64,000 nucleotides of DNA from Agapetus fuscipes (lineage: Eukaryota > Arthropoda > Insecta > Trichoptera > Glossosomatidae). The notes beneath the pieces are model-generated. The model saw only the letters and a program-made list of their open reading frames with translations. It was not told where the DNA came from and did no database searches. Location of the stretch: contig OX637343.1 in the NCBI GenBank assembly GCA_951799405.1, positions 13,432,524-13,496,523 on the forward strand, in the 5' to 3' direction. Positions 12,148 to 23,477 of the stretch are shown one piece after another; position 1 is the first letter of the stretch; the number at the start of each line of letters is the position of its first letter. Position numbers and translations under genes: made by a program.

Positions 12148-14125
12148 CTATAATAATAATAATCTATAATCTAAGTTGCAAGGGTATATTCATTTAAAGC
12201 TCTCAGATGTAAGCCCACAAACCAACAAGTGTAGTTCGCGCTTACAAATGCTGAATGTGTACTTACAAATAAAATCCAAACCTCAAATGAACATAAGCCC
12301 CACAACTTTTGCCGACCTTCCCTGAAACAGGGGTAACATTGGCAAAGTGAACCATTTTTTACAGTATGGGTGGTCAGCCTCATACCAACCTATAAGTCAA
12401 GGAATATGAATAAAAAATTACATTTAAATATATAAAAGAACAAAACCTTACAAAGAAATCTATACAAAAAAAGTCAGAAATTTCCTATGCAAAAAATGTA
12501 GCAAATTAATACACCAACATTAGAAATCACCATTGCAGATTAGCCGCCACTTCTTCCTGTCCTTGCACACTTCTTTCATTTCATCCAGAGTCATAACCTT
12601 TTTCATGCAAGTCCTCCTTTTATTATGACTCTGGATATCCCATTCATTCGCTATTTCAGAAATTTGATCCATCCATACTTTTCTCGGTCTTCCTCTACCA
12701 CGACATCCATCTATTTTAGCAACATATACTTTCTTCGTCAATCTTTCATCACTCATTCTCTCCATATGCCCGAACCATCTTAACATACTTCTTTTAATCT
12801 TCACTTTCACACTTTCCCTTACACCACATTCTTCTCTTACAAAATTATTCCTCACTCTGTCACTTCGTTTTTTCCCAATCATACTTCTTAGATAGTCCAT
12901 TTCTACTGTATGGACTTTACTAATTTCCCTTTCACTCACCGTCCAGGCTTCACTTCCATACATCAAGGTTGGTACTAGTATACCACCGTGCACCGCCAAT
13001 CTAACATTTTTTGAGAGATTCTGGTTCCTGGCGATGCTAGCGGTAGCACCCAGTACGCACCTGCCTTTCATTATTCTTCTTTCAAATTCACCGGTCATTC
13101 TTCCATCTTTTTCAAACTTACTTCCCAGGTATACAAACTCATTTACGACATCAACATTCATTCCATTAATTTTAAATTCATAATTCATACTTTTATCATC
13201 TCTTTCAAAAATCAATACTTTCGTCTTACTTGCATTCAACTTCAAATGGTTACCTTTCAAAGCTTCATTCAATCTAGAGAGCATTGTTTGCAATTCTACT
13301 GCTGAATCAGATACAAGAACTGCATCATCTGCATACAGTAGAACACTCACTTTGCTCTCTCCTATCATCAATCCACAATCATTAAGTCGAGCATCTCTGA
13401 CACACTTGTCCATGACTATGTTAAATAGCCATGGACTCATCACACATCCTTGCCTCACACCCTTATAAACTTCAAACCACTCACTATACTCACCATCAAT
13501 ACGGACACATGCCTTACTATTTTCATAGTTTGCATGCACCGCACCTAGGAGAGCCCCATTCACTCCGTATGCTTTCAAAACATCCCATAACATACCTCTG
13601 TCTACTGAGTCAAAAGCCTTTTCCATATCTACAAAGGCCGTGAACAGCTTCCGCCTCACCGACAATTGTTTTTCAACAAGTTGTCGTAGAGTAAAAATCT
13701 GATCAACACAGCCTCTACCGGCCATAAAGCCGGACTGTATATCGGAAATCCTTTCACTAGTAGTCAGAATCACATTTTTTATAATTACCTTACAGAAGAC
13801 TTTTCCTGGTGTACTGAGTAGACTGATTGGTCTGAAGTTCTGACAGTCTTTTTTGTCCCCTTTACCTTTGTAAATGGGAACAATGACTGCCTTCCTCCAA
13901 TCCATCGGTACTACTCCTGCATTCACACAGAGCTTACATAATTCGTACATCCAATCTATCACACATTCACCTCCTGCTTTCAACATTTCACCATTTATAC
14001 CATCAAACCCAGCAGACTTCCCATTCTTCAGACGTGAAATAGACACTTTCATTTCTTCTTTCATAATATTCAATTCATTCGCTTCATCTATCTGTTCATA
14101 AATTCTTCTTTCACCCTGACCAAAA
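12148..14125 (-). mobile_element. RTE-type non-LTR retrotransposon, 5'-truncated
   Basis: On the minus strand the element runs from an RT coding region through a stop at 12520, a 3' UTR of about 370 bp, and a short tandem tail of TAGATTATAGATTATT type at about 12148-12175. There is no poly(A); a microsatellite tail is typical of RTE-clade LINEs. The apurinic endonuclease domain expected upstream of RT is missing and the T-rich sequence beyond about 14125 does not look like LINE, so the copy is 5'-truncated. The last 250 bp of its 3' UTR match the many short repeats scattered through the window, which makes it their candidate mobilising partner. Confidence 0.85.
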
Positions 14126-14211
14126 ATTTCAAGACAAGACAAGAAAATAAAAAGAAAAAGAGAGCAAAACAAAAAACAAAAAGCAAAAAGACACAAGTTG
14201 ACGAGCAACAA
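12520..14211 (-). CDS. RTE-like LINE reverse transcriptase ORF
   Basis: A 563-codon open frame encodes the reverse transcriptase of a non-LTR retrotransposon. Residues 59-80 hold the N-terminal RT block (RLKNGKSAGFDGING). FRPISLL follows at about 126-132, GRGCVDQIFTLRQLVEK at about 165-181, AFVDMEKAFDSVD at 192-204 and GVRQG at 251-255. The catalytic YADD box is at 293-296. The C-terminal part has the LRWFGHMERM and GRGRPRKVW motifs usual in RTE-type proteins. The first 30 or so residues are hydrophobic and come from T-rich flanking sequence, so the first ATG is not the true start; homology begins near residue 31. No stop or frameshift interrupts the RT, so the copy is young or was recently active, but without an endonuclease domain it could not move on its own. 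Confidence 0.85.
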   Translation of the reverse strand: MLLVNLCLFAFCFLFCSLFLFIFLSCLEIFGQGERRIYEQIDEANELNIMKEEMKVSISRLKNGKSAGFDGINGEMLKAGGECVIDWMYELCKLCVNAGVVPMDWRKAVIVPIYKGKGDKKDCQNFRPISLLSTPGKVFCKVIIKNVILTTSERISDIQSGFMAGRGCVDQIFTLRQLVEKQLSVRRKLFTAFVDMEKAFDSVDRGMLWDVLKAYGVNGALLGAVHANYENSKACVRIDGEYSEWFEVYKGVRQGCVMSPWLFNIVMDKCVRDARLNDCGLMIGESKVSVLLYADDAVLVSDSAVELQTMLSRLNEALKGNHLKLNASKTKVLIFERDDKSMNYEFKINGMNVDVVNEFVYLGSKFEKDGRMTGEFERRIMKGRCVLGATASIARNQNLSKNVRLAVHGGILVPTLMYGSEAWTVSEREISKVHTVEMDYLRSMIGKKRSDRVRNNFVREECGVRESVKVKIKRSMLRWFGHMERMSDERLTKKVYVAKIDGCRGRGRPRKVWMDQISEIANEWDIQSHNKRRTCMKKVMTLDEMKEVCKDRKKWRLICNGDF

Positions 14212-14672
14212 AAAAGAAAAAAAAGAAACAAGGTGTAAAAAAATTAAATTAAAAGTAAAAGTAAAGTGGAAAGGAATGAGGAAAAGGAGGGATTATTACG
14301 TAAGTAAAGGAGCTTGATTGAGGGAGTTAGGGGACAGAGTTGAAAAATATCTCAATTTATTGCGAAAGGTTGTTAATGAGTCATGGAAAATATCTAGATT
14401 TTGGAAATTTTGGTTATAGTCACGCTTTTTGGTTATAGTCAGGTATTGTGCAGTTTTCAAATAATCAATTGATAAATAATAGTATGCAAAAAAAAGTCAA
14501 CTTTCTCATCGAAATATCTTCAAAATAGTAAATTTCAATGTATAGAATTTTGTATCCAAAAATTGATTTTTCTTGATGAGTGGCTTCCTGTATTATTGAA
14601 GCAGTTATTAAGGAGATTCATATTTGAAAACTAAGCTAATAGATGAAATCAACTTGCTGAGAAGACACTCTT
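14126..14672. other. A-rich spacer, no gene
   Basis: The first 150 bases are an A-rich, AAAAG/AAAC-type low-complexity tract next to the 5' break of the LINE. The rest is ordinary AT-rich DNA in which I see nothing. Confidence 0.4.
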
Positions 14673-14926
14673 CTATAATCTATAATCTATAATCTAAGCT
14701 GCAAGGATATGTAAGCATTTAAGGCTCATATGAAATGCATGCCCACAGACAGGCACATGTAGGTTCGCGCCTACACATTCTGCATGTGTGCATACAAATA
14801 AAGAAAACCTCACATGGACATAAACCTTGCAACTCCTGCCGCCGTTCCCTGAACCGGGGTGGCATTGGCAAAAGTGAACCGATTTTTACAGCACGGGTGG
14901 TCAGCCTCGTACCAACCTATCAGTCA
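14673..14926 (-). repeat. RTE-tail short repeat (SINE-like), subfamily with CATGTGCCTGTCTG
   Basis: A full-length short copy of the LINE 3' end on the minus strand. It begins near TGACTGATAGGTTGGTA and ends in a (TAGATTA)n tail at 14673-14695. It belongs to the same variant as the copy at 40968-41516, sharing GCGCGAACCTACATGTGCC and the GCACACATGCAGAATG block. Confidence 0.8.
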
Positions 14927-17460
14927 TTCAGATATTTTTATTGAGTCACGGTACTCTAAATTAATTTGATTGTTATTGTAATCGATTGTGTATCAATAGC
15001 AACTTGACTCATTTCGCCAGCTTGCCAAACTGCCCCAGTTGAAATGTGTCAAAATGCAACATCAGCCGAAACCAGAGCAGACGTGCTGGTGCTGGCAAAA
15101 TGGATCACGGAAGAAGTTTATGGAGAAAATCATGTTCGTATCAGAAACGTGCAAATGCAGCTGACACGTCCATGAGACGAGGAAGTCAATATGTAAATTT
15201 TGAATGTCTTCAATCGACATGTTTGTATCGCGAAACTATATTTTGATGTGTAGTCATAATCTTTACCTGCATAATTTTAAAGCGTCAGCGTTTTTATAAC
15301 CTTGCAAAAACGCTTCATACAATAAAAGAAAAAAATACAACATTGAACCAGAAAGAAAATACAATTTGTAACTTCTGTCTTTACTTTACGGATGCCTCGG
15401 AAGAATACAAAAAAAATATGGGGCATTAGTTTGTCAGGCGCAGATCCATAATCTCCGTCCACTTCACCACTCCTATTACAGCTACGTGAAGATAATCAAG
15501 CCAGAAGAGTGTCTTTCCACAATTAAATAATACATCTGTGGTTTTTCGACAACAAAAATGCGATGTCATGTGGTAGAAGAAAGTTTTCCTAAAGACGCAC
15601 ACCGTACAATGCATCAGCAATTCACGATATTATCTCGTTCCCAACACATTCAATAAAAGATACAATAATTCACGCGGGATCATAAAAACGTCGAAGCTAA
15701 ACAGTCTACAAATCATCTTCGCTTCGCCCCAAAACACGAGATATCTCATCTCGAAACACAAGACAAGATACATTTGTGTGTGGAGTATCAAACTGCGGTA
15801 GTTAGCAAACGATTTCAAATTGAAACGGTACACCAACAAAAAAACAACGCACAAACGAAAACGGGTTTTTGTTGGAACACGTTGAGCAAAACGAAAAAAA
15901 AATGTACTTGGAAAATGGTACGAGATGACCGCTCCACTACACACGTAGTATCTACCAAAAGTTTCACAAAATCTCACAGAATTGCGCAAAATATTTTCGT
16001 GTTTTTCTTTGAGTTACGACACTGTTTTTATTAGCGTGGCTTATCCTTGATTTGGTTTTATTTTATTAAATATCTCTTGATTTTAGGTTTTTGTAAGAAT
16101 TGATGTAGTTTTTAACAATGTCAGTCTTTGCTTATGTGCATTCGGAGATTTTTAGTTCTTTTAAACATGTTTTCCTTTGCCACTTGGACTACCATGACAT
16201 TATCATAACAGTTTTATAATTATGCTGCTTCAATTTAAATTTTAATATATTGTAAAAAAAATATTGCTTTATCAAACAAAAATATTAAATAGATTTGCTC
16301 CTAAGTAACTTCGACATTTTTTGTAGATAATTAGTCATTCACGGTCAATGATTATTTTAAGTTAGGAGTCACTAAGAGGAATGTCTTAATACTTCTACCT
16401 TCTGCCGAGTATATAGTGTGGAACTAATGTGATTGATGTTTATGCATAATAATAGAGAACTAACGCGTCATACACACATGAAAGTAAGTTTTTTCTTCGT
16501 TTTATGCGATTATTATTTTAATTTACGTAATTAAAACTGTAGTTTTTGTGGGCGATATGCTAATTTTTTTGTTAACCTTCTTTTGCGATGGCAGAATTTA
16601 CTTACGAAGACATAATTGTAACGGACTGTTGAGAATACGTTATAAGAACAGAATAATCACAAAGTGGTTACTTTATTTAGGATGTTACAATTAATGTAAT
16701 CTACCATTCTCAATATAAAAACAATTTTCCCTCAAATATGTGTATTTTGAAACCATTAAGGATATAATTTTTTTACAATAGACTACTTTCATCTGTCCCA
16801 TTTAGTGAAAAACCTTCCATAGGTCAGATGAAATCGTGTACTAAATTCATGATTCAACAATAAAAAAATGGTAAAAAGAAATAACACACTATTCAAACAC
16901 TTTTTTCACAATTTTACAAAAAAAATATGAAACAATCCTATACACTGTACTTGATATTTTGATATGGTCGTATATATTTTTCAAATTATTTACATGGGTT
17001 TTTCTGACTCCATTTTTTAAATAATGAACTTCCAATTTGAGTAAATAGTGGTTCGACTTTATATTATATGTTTTATTGTATTCTTATAAGAAATTTAAAA
17101 GTTTAAATTTCCGATTGTAGTGTGTACATATTCAGCTAGCTGCCCGACTATTGAATACACATAGGAAATATTCCCATTGCTCTGTAATTTGAATTGTTTT
17201 TATGCGACCTTTAGCACTCGTAGGTAAGACGATTAACCCAGATTTTTGTATGCGAAGAATACCCGAGCTATGATAAAAGTTTGGTGCTGTGTGAGAATGG
17301 ATGGATAAAAACAGGCGTTTAAAAACCGTTCGGGAAAACATTAAAGCCCGAGAAATGTGAGCAAAAACAAAAAGAATCATAAAAAACAGGAGACATAAAC
17401 CATTGAGATTTCCTAATATTTTTCTTTTCAGTTTTAACTCGGCCTGACCTACAATTTATA
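14927..17460. other. Gene-poor AT-rich stretch
   Basis: Several 60-120 codon frames on both strands (for example 15630-15989 minus and 15774-16034 plus) overlap each other and match nothing I recognise. No supported feature. Confidence 0.4.
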
Positions 17461-17870
17461 AGCTTCTGCGTCCTGTCGTGCTTACCGGAACAACTATTTC
17501 ACTTTGTGGATTGTGGTTCATTTCCTCATGTTTTGTTATAAGCTTCTGCGTCCTGTCGTGCTTACCGGAACAACTATTTCACTTTGTGGATTGTTTTGTT
17601 ATAAGCTTCTGCGTCCTGTCGTGCTTACCGGAACAACTATTTCACTTTGTGGATTGTTTTGTTATAAGCTTCTGCGTCCTGTCGTGCTTACCGGAACAAC
17701 TATTTCACTTTGTGGATTGTTTTGTTATAAGCTTCTGCGTCCTGTCGTGCTTACCGGAACAACTATTTCACTTTGTGGATTGTTTTGTTATAAGCTTCTG
17801 CGTCCTGTCGTGCTTACCGGAACAACTATTTCACTTTGTGGATTGTGGTTCATTTCCTCATGTTTTGTAT
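17461..17870. repeat. 63-bp minisatellite, six copies
   Basis: Units start at 17461, 17541, 17604, 17667, 17730 and 17793, each with AGCTTCTGCGTCCTGTCG then TGCTTACCGGAAC. The first and last units carry an extra 17-bp piece (GGTTCATTTCCTCATG); the internal four are exactly 63 bp apart and virtually identical. Because 63 is a multiple of three and the unit lacks stops in two frames, two long plus-strand frames run through it (17478-17909 and 17504-17914). They are a by-product of the repetition, not genes. Confidence 0.9.
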
Positions 17871-18008
17871 TCAGCACAGAAAACCTTTACTTTTTCTACA
17901 AGATTATAAAGTGAAACAGATCATAGTTCTTGTTATGGGAGAATGTGTTCCATCCCCAAATACGAGTAGGTAAGCCATCTTTCTTATTTATACGATGGAT
18001 GGCTGTTC

Positions 18009-18172
18009 CCTGTTTCAGGGAATGTCGGCATGAGTTGTACATTTGAGTTTGGATTTTATTTGTAAGTACACAATCAGCATTTGTAAGCGCGAACTACACG
18101 TGTTTGTTTGTGGGCATACATCTGAGAGCTTTAAATGAATATATCCTTGCAACTTAGATTATAGATTATAGA
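18009..18172 (+). repeat. RTE-tail short repeat, 5'-truncated
   Basis: Begins inside the conserved CCTGTTTCAGGGAATGTC block and runs to the TAGATTATAGATTATAG tail. It is immediately followed head-to-tail by a second, longer RTE copy starting at 18173. Confidence 0.8.
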
Positions 18173-18476
18173 TGGCTAATCTGCAATGCTGATTTGTAAT
18201 GTTGGTTTATTAGTTTGCTACATTTTTTGCATAATAAATTTTTGACTTTTTTTGTATAGATTTCTTTTTAAGGTTTTGTTGTTTTTTTTTTATACTTAAA
18301 TGTTATTTATTGCTCGTATTCCTTGACTTATAGGTTGGTATGAGGCTGACCACCCATACTGTAAAAAATGGTTCACTTTGCCAATGTCACCCCTGTTTCA
18401 GGGAATGTCGGCAAGAGTTGCAGGGCTTATGTTCATTTGAGGTTTGGATTTTATTTGTAAGTATACAATCAGCATA
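18173..18476 (+). mobile_element. RTE LINE 3' fragment including end of ORF
   Basis: Starts at the final RT codons (CTAATCTGCAATG, corresponding to the C-terminus of the LINE ORF ending at 12520), then the LINE 3' UTR and the conserved tail region. It is cut off near AATCAGCATA before the terminal repeat tract. It shows that the short repeats and the LINE share one 3' UTR. Confidence 0.8.
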
Positions 18477-20900
18477 TTTTTCCTACCTCTTAATAATAAT
18501 AATAATAAAATCTTTATTCCAGCCCATATTGATGACCATATGATGATGACCAATGACCATATTGATCAATGGCGAACACAAAAAGTCAGATTTTAAAACG
18601 CAGTACATCGATTAAGCCTTGGTGTACCTATATGAGCTACAAGATATCTAAATGTCAATTCATATTAAAAGTCAGTTCAACTTTGGATTTTTTAATCAAA
18701 CCATTAATGAAAATAACTAAGTTTAGAATCATATGAAGTCAATAAATAAAGTTGGTGAATTCAGTGACATGATTAAAGCCCAGGGGTTGCGAATCGATGT
18801 CGCAAAAACACAAAATCCGGTCAAATTCATTTCCTGTGTGAGAAACAATGTAGAATAGTAATTGTCAATGCCAAAGACGATACAGAACAAACGACAATGC
18901 AACGGTATCACCATTATTATAAGTGTTATTCCCTTCGAAATGACAATCCCGCTCGATTGTTGCCGAAGATGACAATGGCGGCTTCGTGCGGCACGCTCGT
19001 GTGCGCGCGGCAAAACAAGATGGCGAGGAAAACAACACGGCCGTAAAGAGCGCTGGAAATAATATGGAAAACATGTAAACACACAGATAAAGTACGTCTA
19101 ACTTCAGCTATGTCAATAATACCAATTTGCCAACTTGTGCAAGCGCCGTTTAGTGATTCTAAGCATCCAAACATCGCGTCTTACTTGGTAAACACTGTTT
19201 CCATGTCAATCACACCTCAAAGGTTTTCAGACAACTCAGTCGCGTTAAATAAAGCTGGTTTAATATTCCGTACTGGCCTCACGAAAAGCAGATGAAAATC
19301 AAATAAGCCAACCTGAGACGTAGCAGTCGATGTCTCCAAGGGATATCTACATCTTTGCGATGCCAGATTCTGTTTCAGAATTAGATAATCCAGCAAAATT
19401 AACATGTTATTTTGAGACACTAGTTAATAGTAGATCCAGACATCATCATTCATCCTGCAGAATATAAAAAAAAAACAAATATTTCAACAACCCTTTACAA
19501 TTCCAGGTGATTTAAAATTTCAACGCTCATTTAAAACGTTTGTTTTCGAGACAAAGGTCATGATGAAGACCTTAGAATCATTCAAGAGTCAAGAAGGTTA
19601 ACGATCCAAAGAAATCTGAATACGCCTGTGTTGGGAATCTCTCTTGTGGTAGCATTGGCATAGATAATAGCAGGCAGCCATGATGATAATGGCGGTAGCA
19701 CGCAGGGCATATTATGATGGCGTATCTGCCATCTATTCTGCCATCTCCACCTGACTCTTCACTTTCACTCGCTGAGAAGTAAACAAACGCTGACTTTACG
19801 ACTGGTATTTAATGTTACACCCACTCTAACATAGGCACAATGGTACCTCACTTTACAAACTAAACAATGAGATGTCTCAACTCAAGGCGCTCGGATTTTG
19901 AATCAACCTTATTTTTCATGAAAAAAATCGTGGAGAGTTTGCAAAAGCACATAAAAAAGTCGCTGAAAAGTCAGCTGACATGCATGTTTTTGATTTTCAA
20001 GGAAGTACAATTTAAGGGTTTTTTTACTACAAATAAGGAATCCGTTTGTCAATGTGTAACAACAAATTAATTTAATAAAGCAATAAAGTAAGATATTAAG
20101 GCGTGGCTTAATATATTTTTCAATAATATTTTGAGAAAATATTATCTACCTACGTTATGTTATTTTTTAATAATCTATGATAACCTATTGGAGACTGTCT
20201 GGTAATCGAATTTCGAATAAGGATAAATACACAGTTTGTCTCTGAAACACTCCTACATTTTTACGTGTTAAGAAGTTAGAAAAAGTCAATACATCACCGT
20301 TACTATTTAAAAGCGATATTTTATGCACTTATTTTAATTGCAATGCACGCGTTTGCATGCTCGCAGCATAGGAAAAGGCGTGTTGAAGAAAAGTCGCCCG
20401 GAGCGTTAGGGAAATGCGAAATGTGCTTTAGCCATTCTGACACGCCCCTTACAATAGCCTAGCTAATAAAATATGCTCTTGCGCCATGCAATATGCTAAA
20501 GCTTATTTCATATTTCATAAAATATTCTTAACAGAATATTCACCAATCGATGCATGAACAAATTGTTGTGTGAAGATTTGATTTCTGTGTAGAAACTCGG
20601 TCGTTTGAACTTTTGTGAATTATATGATGCAACATAGTGGAGGTGAGAGAATTGTAAGAAGAATGTGAATAAAAGGAAATATTTATTAAAAATCCATCAA
20701 AGATGAATTTTCAACAGGATTACGGGATTTGTAAAAGATATTTATAATATCTAGTTACAAAACAAATTTCCTAATAAATATAACCTGATGGCGTAAAAAG
20801 AAATACCTACAATATAATAAAAAAACATTATTATTGTAAAGCTCCATATTGTTTTCATATGAAATGAGATATTACTGCAATAAAAAATAACTAAGCATAT
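18477..20900. other. Gene-poor stretch
   Basis: Opens with a (TAA)n tract at about 18490-18508. A slightly GC-richer zone at 18950-19060 is open in several frames but has no recognisable product. No other feature supported. Confidence 0.4.
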
Positions 20901-21022
20901 CTATAATCTACAATATATAATCTAAGTTGCAAGGATATATTCACTTAAAGTTCTCAAATGCATGCCCACAAACACGTGTAGTTCGCGCTTACAAATGCTG
21001 AATGTGTAGGTACTTACAAAAA
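20901..21022 (-). repeat. RTE-tail short repeat, 5'-truncated
   Basis: Minus-strand fragment of the LINE-tail repeat: tail TAGATTATATATTGTAG, TGCAACTT block, GCGCGAACTACACGTG block, ending at the CACATTCAGCATTTG region. The upstream half is absent. Confidence 0.75.
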
Positions 21023-22543
21023 AAACTATATTATAATTGTATTTGTCTTAATTTTAAAAACAGAAATCGCCGGTAAAAAATCTATTAGTTTACTCAGTAC
21101 TCAAAAAAAATCAAATAATAATGTTGTGCAATGTAAGCGTATTTCCAAACAAACTTCGAAGGTTAAAAAAACTATTTGCCGCTTTATGTTTTGTTTACAA
21201 TACATATTATTATATGCGTGGTAGATAGCTAGCTACACGGGGAGCCATAATATATAATAGCGGTAACATGCGTATTACTACGGGCTCTTTATTGTAAGTA
21301 TAAATGGGTTCCATAATAATATTAGGCCGAGCAGAGACGTGACGCGTGTTTTGGCAATGGCCATAAGCTCAAGGCGGGCCCGCTCTCCGCAGCTATACTA
21401 ATGTTTTGTTTTGGCAATGAACATTCATTAACAAATAACATCCATATGTCGTAGCCATACATTTTGCTTTTTTAATTTTCAAACGCTCATTCATGGCGTA
21501 AAATAAATTTCTGATTCATATTTTTCTTTAATGTTTTATTTAACAAAGCTTTACGTTCTTATTTTCCTTACAGTTGCGGAACGATTTTATAAGGCAACTA
21601 GCAATTGGCGTAAAAAGTAGGAAAACAAGATCAATATTTTCTTTCAATATCGGTTTCATTATAAAATTGCTAATCTGGAGTCTCAATTCTCCCAACAAAA
21701 GCCAAGACACAAAACACATCCCGTGGAGGCCGTGGTAAACACCTAAGATAGTGAGTAGCTTAATCTAACCTGAAACAAAAGGTATAAGTTTTTCAGGAAG
21801 TCAGAAAAGAAACAAGGAGAATTGAGCACGAAACCATGCTTTCCTCGCTAAAAATAATAAATACGAATCTCGTGAAAATAGGTTGAGTCCACTTTTCGAT
21901 ACAGAGATAAGCTGTCCCATGCATACCAACTTTACAGCATAAAATAGTTCGTTGTTACAGCAAAAGTTAAGTCTAGTACAGCTTGTAAAAAACCTTCAGA
22001 CTGCGTCCTAAAAATCTAAGAAAAAAATATATAAAGTCAAGTTTTGCAAGCTCCAGCTTCAATGAATCAACGAAACAGACAACTTTCTCCATTTATTAAT
22101 AAATTAATATGAATTTTCCCTGTGCTAATACACAAAACATACAAAATATAATCCCCTTCAGCATTAACCGCCAATCGCGAAAGCTCAGAGTTACAATAAA
22201 TAAAATTGTTAAATTACACAATTTTTCATGTCTGAAAAGGTTTATGAGTAAGGAAGTGGATTACGCATTTGATGCTTTTCTTGGTTTACAGCTTTAGTTG
22301 TAAAAGAGTAAGATGACGTATCATAAACAGCACACAAAACATTTGATTCCTTATCTCTGATATATCAACCCATTAAACCTCAGTATCTGCTCGTAAAAAG
22401 CCGGTTGGTTTCGTCACCCGTCACACCGCGCTCCTAACACCAAATCAAAACCTCGCGGGGAAAAAAAATGAAAACAGAACGGCAACTTTACAGTTACTGG
22501 CTATACGTACACGCGCGTTGTGTTGGTATCGAGTTAGTTGGTT
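21023..22543. other. No gene recognised
   Basis: AT-rich sequence with a GC-richer patch around 21330-21400. No coding similarity was found on either strand. Confidence 0.4.
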
Positions 22544-22683
22544 GTATAGTGCAGTGTTCCGCAAACTTTTTTGTGTTCAAGGTACACCTATCAAATCAAA
22601 AAATTTTAGAGGTACACCAAAGAAAAAAGCGATGACTATTTAATATTTATTTATTACTAAAATCAATATACCTAATATAAAAA

Positions 22684-22962
22684 GGGGCCGTCCATAAATT
22701 ACGTCATCGATTTTGGCCGATTTTCGACCCCCCCCCCCCCTTACAACCATCCTATAGTCATTATCTAATGACCCCCCCCCTCTTGCTGTAATAATGGATG
22801 AGCTTAATAATTAATAATGTTATATTACTTACATAATATTTTGTAGAAATTGGTATTTACAAGAACGACGTCACTTTTGGTACTCGTACATCATTTGCCA
22901 TCATCCGCAGACCAGACTCCCCCCCGCGCTTAATGCGAATGACGTAATATATGGACAGCCCC
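22684..22962. mobile_element. MITE nested in hAT element
   Basis: Ends are inverted repeats: GGGGCCGTCCATAAATTACG at the left and GACGTAATATATGGACAGCC plus CC at the right. There is a C14 run near the left end. It sits inside the hAT element, so it inserted after that element. This TIR type is common in insect genomes; I do not assign a superfamily. Confidence 0.75.
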
Positions 22963-22970
22963 AAAGATGT

Positions 22971-23342
22971 TTAGTGAGAAATGTGAGCCTGTTTAACTGA
23001 GCACAGGCGATCAAAATTTGGAGCAATCGTTGATAAGGCTGCTCTCATCTCTTCATTGATCGTCCTCAGGCGCTCTCTTTTTTTCGATTTAATAGTAGGG
23101 AGAGTTGAAAATCCCAATTCGCAAAAGTAAGTTGTGGCAAATGGTAATAGAATTGCAACAGCACGCTTTGAAAGCAGTGGATACTCATTTTTTATATGCA
23201 GCCAAAAATGTGCTACACCTACTTCGGAAAATTTAAGTTTTAATGTCCGATCAGTTTTTAACTCCATGAATTCTTCCTGCTCGTTTATCAGGAAGTGTCC
23301 AAGGGAAATGCTATCCGAGAATGGATCCCGTACCCAGTCCAT
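22971..23342 (-). pseudogene. hAT transposase C-terminal fragment
   Basis: The 123-codon frame ends with the hAT C-terminal dimerisation region of the Buster/ZBED5-like type. Recognisable blocks are LLPFATTYFCELGFSTL, then IKSKKRERL, then MRAALSTIAPNFDRL. In a complete transposase this part mediates dimerisation and carries the last catalytic acidic region. In-frame stops occur just upstream and the N-terminal zinc finger and catalytic core are gone, so it is a relic. It lies within the TIRs at 22552-23469. Confidence 0.85.
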
Positions 23343-23477
23343 AGGTTGCAGGTCACACTTAATAACCGTTCATTTTTTCTGCTAACAAGCCCTTGACTTT
23401 TTTCCGCGGCACACCAACTGATGACCACGGCACACCAGTGTGCCGCGGCACACGCTTTGCGCAACGCTGGTACAGTG

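Larger units (their letters stand above)
22552..23469. mobile_element. hAT transposon, internally deleted, with transposase remnant
   Basis: Terminal inverted repeats are CAGTGTTCCGCAAA at the left and CAGCGTTGCGCAAA as the reverse complement of the right end. The flanking octamers GTATAGTG (22544-22551) and GTACAGTG (23470-23477) match at seven of eight positions, as expected for an aged hAT target-site duplication. The interior holds the end of a hAT transposase on the minus strand (22971-23342) and a separate nested MITE (22684-22962). Confidence 0.85.

Noticed and set aside
12171..12383. Conserved small ORF of about 70 codons starting MRLTTHTVKNGSLCQC in many places
   Set aside because: It is the RTE-tail repeat itself; the frame starts at the same repeated ATG in each copy (12383, 18340, 44479, 45634, 54119) and is interrupted differently in the others.
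14126..14211. Real N-terminus of the RTE ORF
   Set aside because: The hydrophobic first 30 residues come from T-rich flanking sequence, not from LINE homology.
17478..17914. Two plus-strand frames of 136-143 codons
   Set aside because: By-products of the 63-bp minisatellite; no domain, no splice context.
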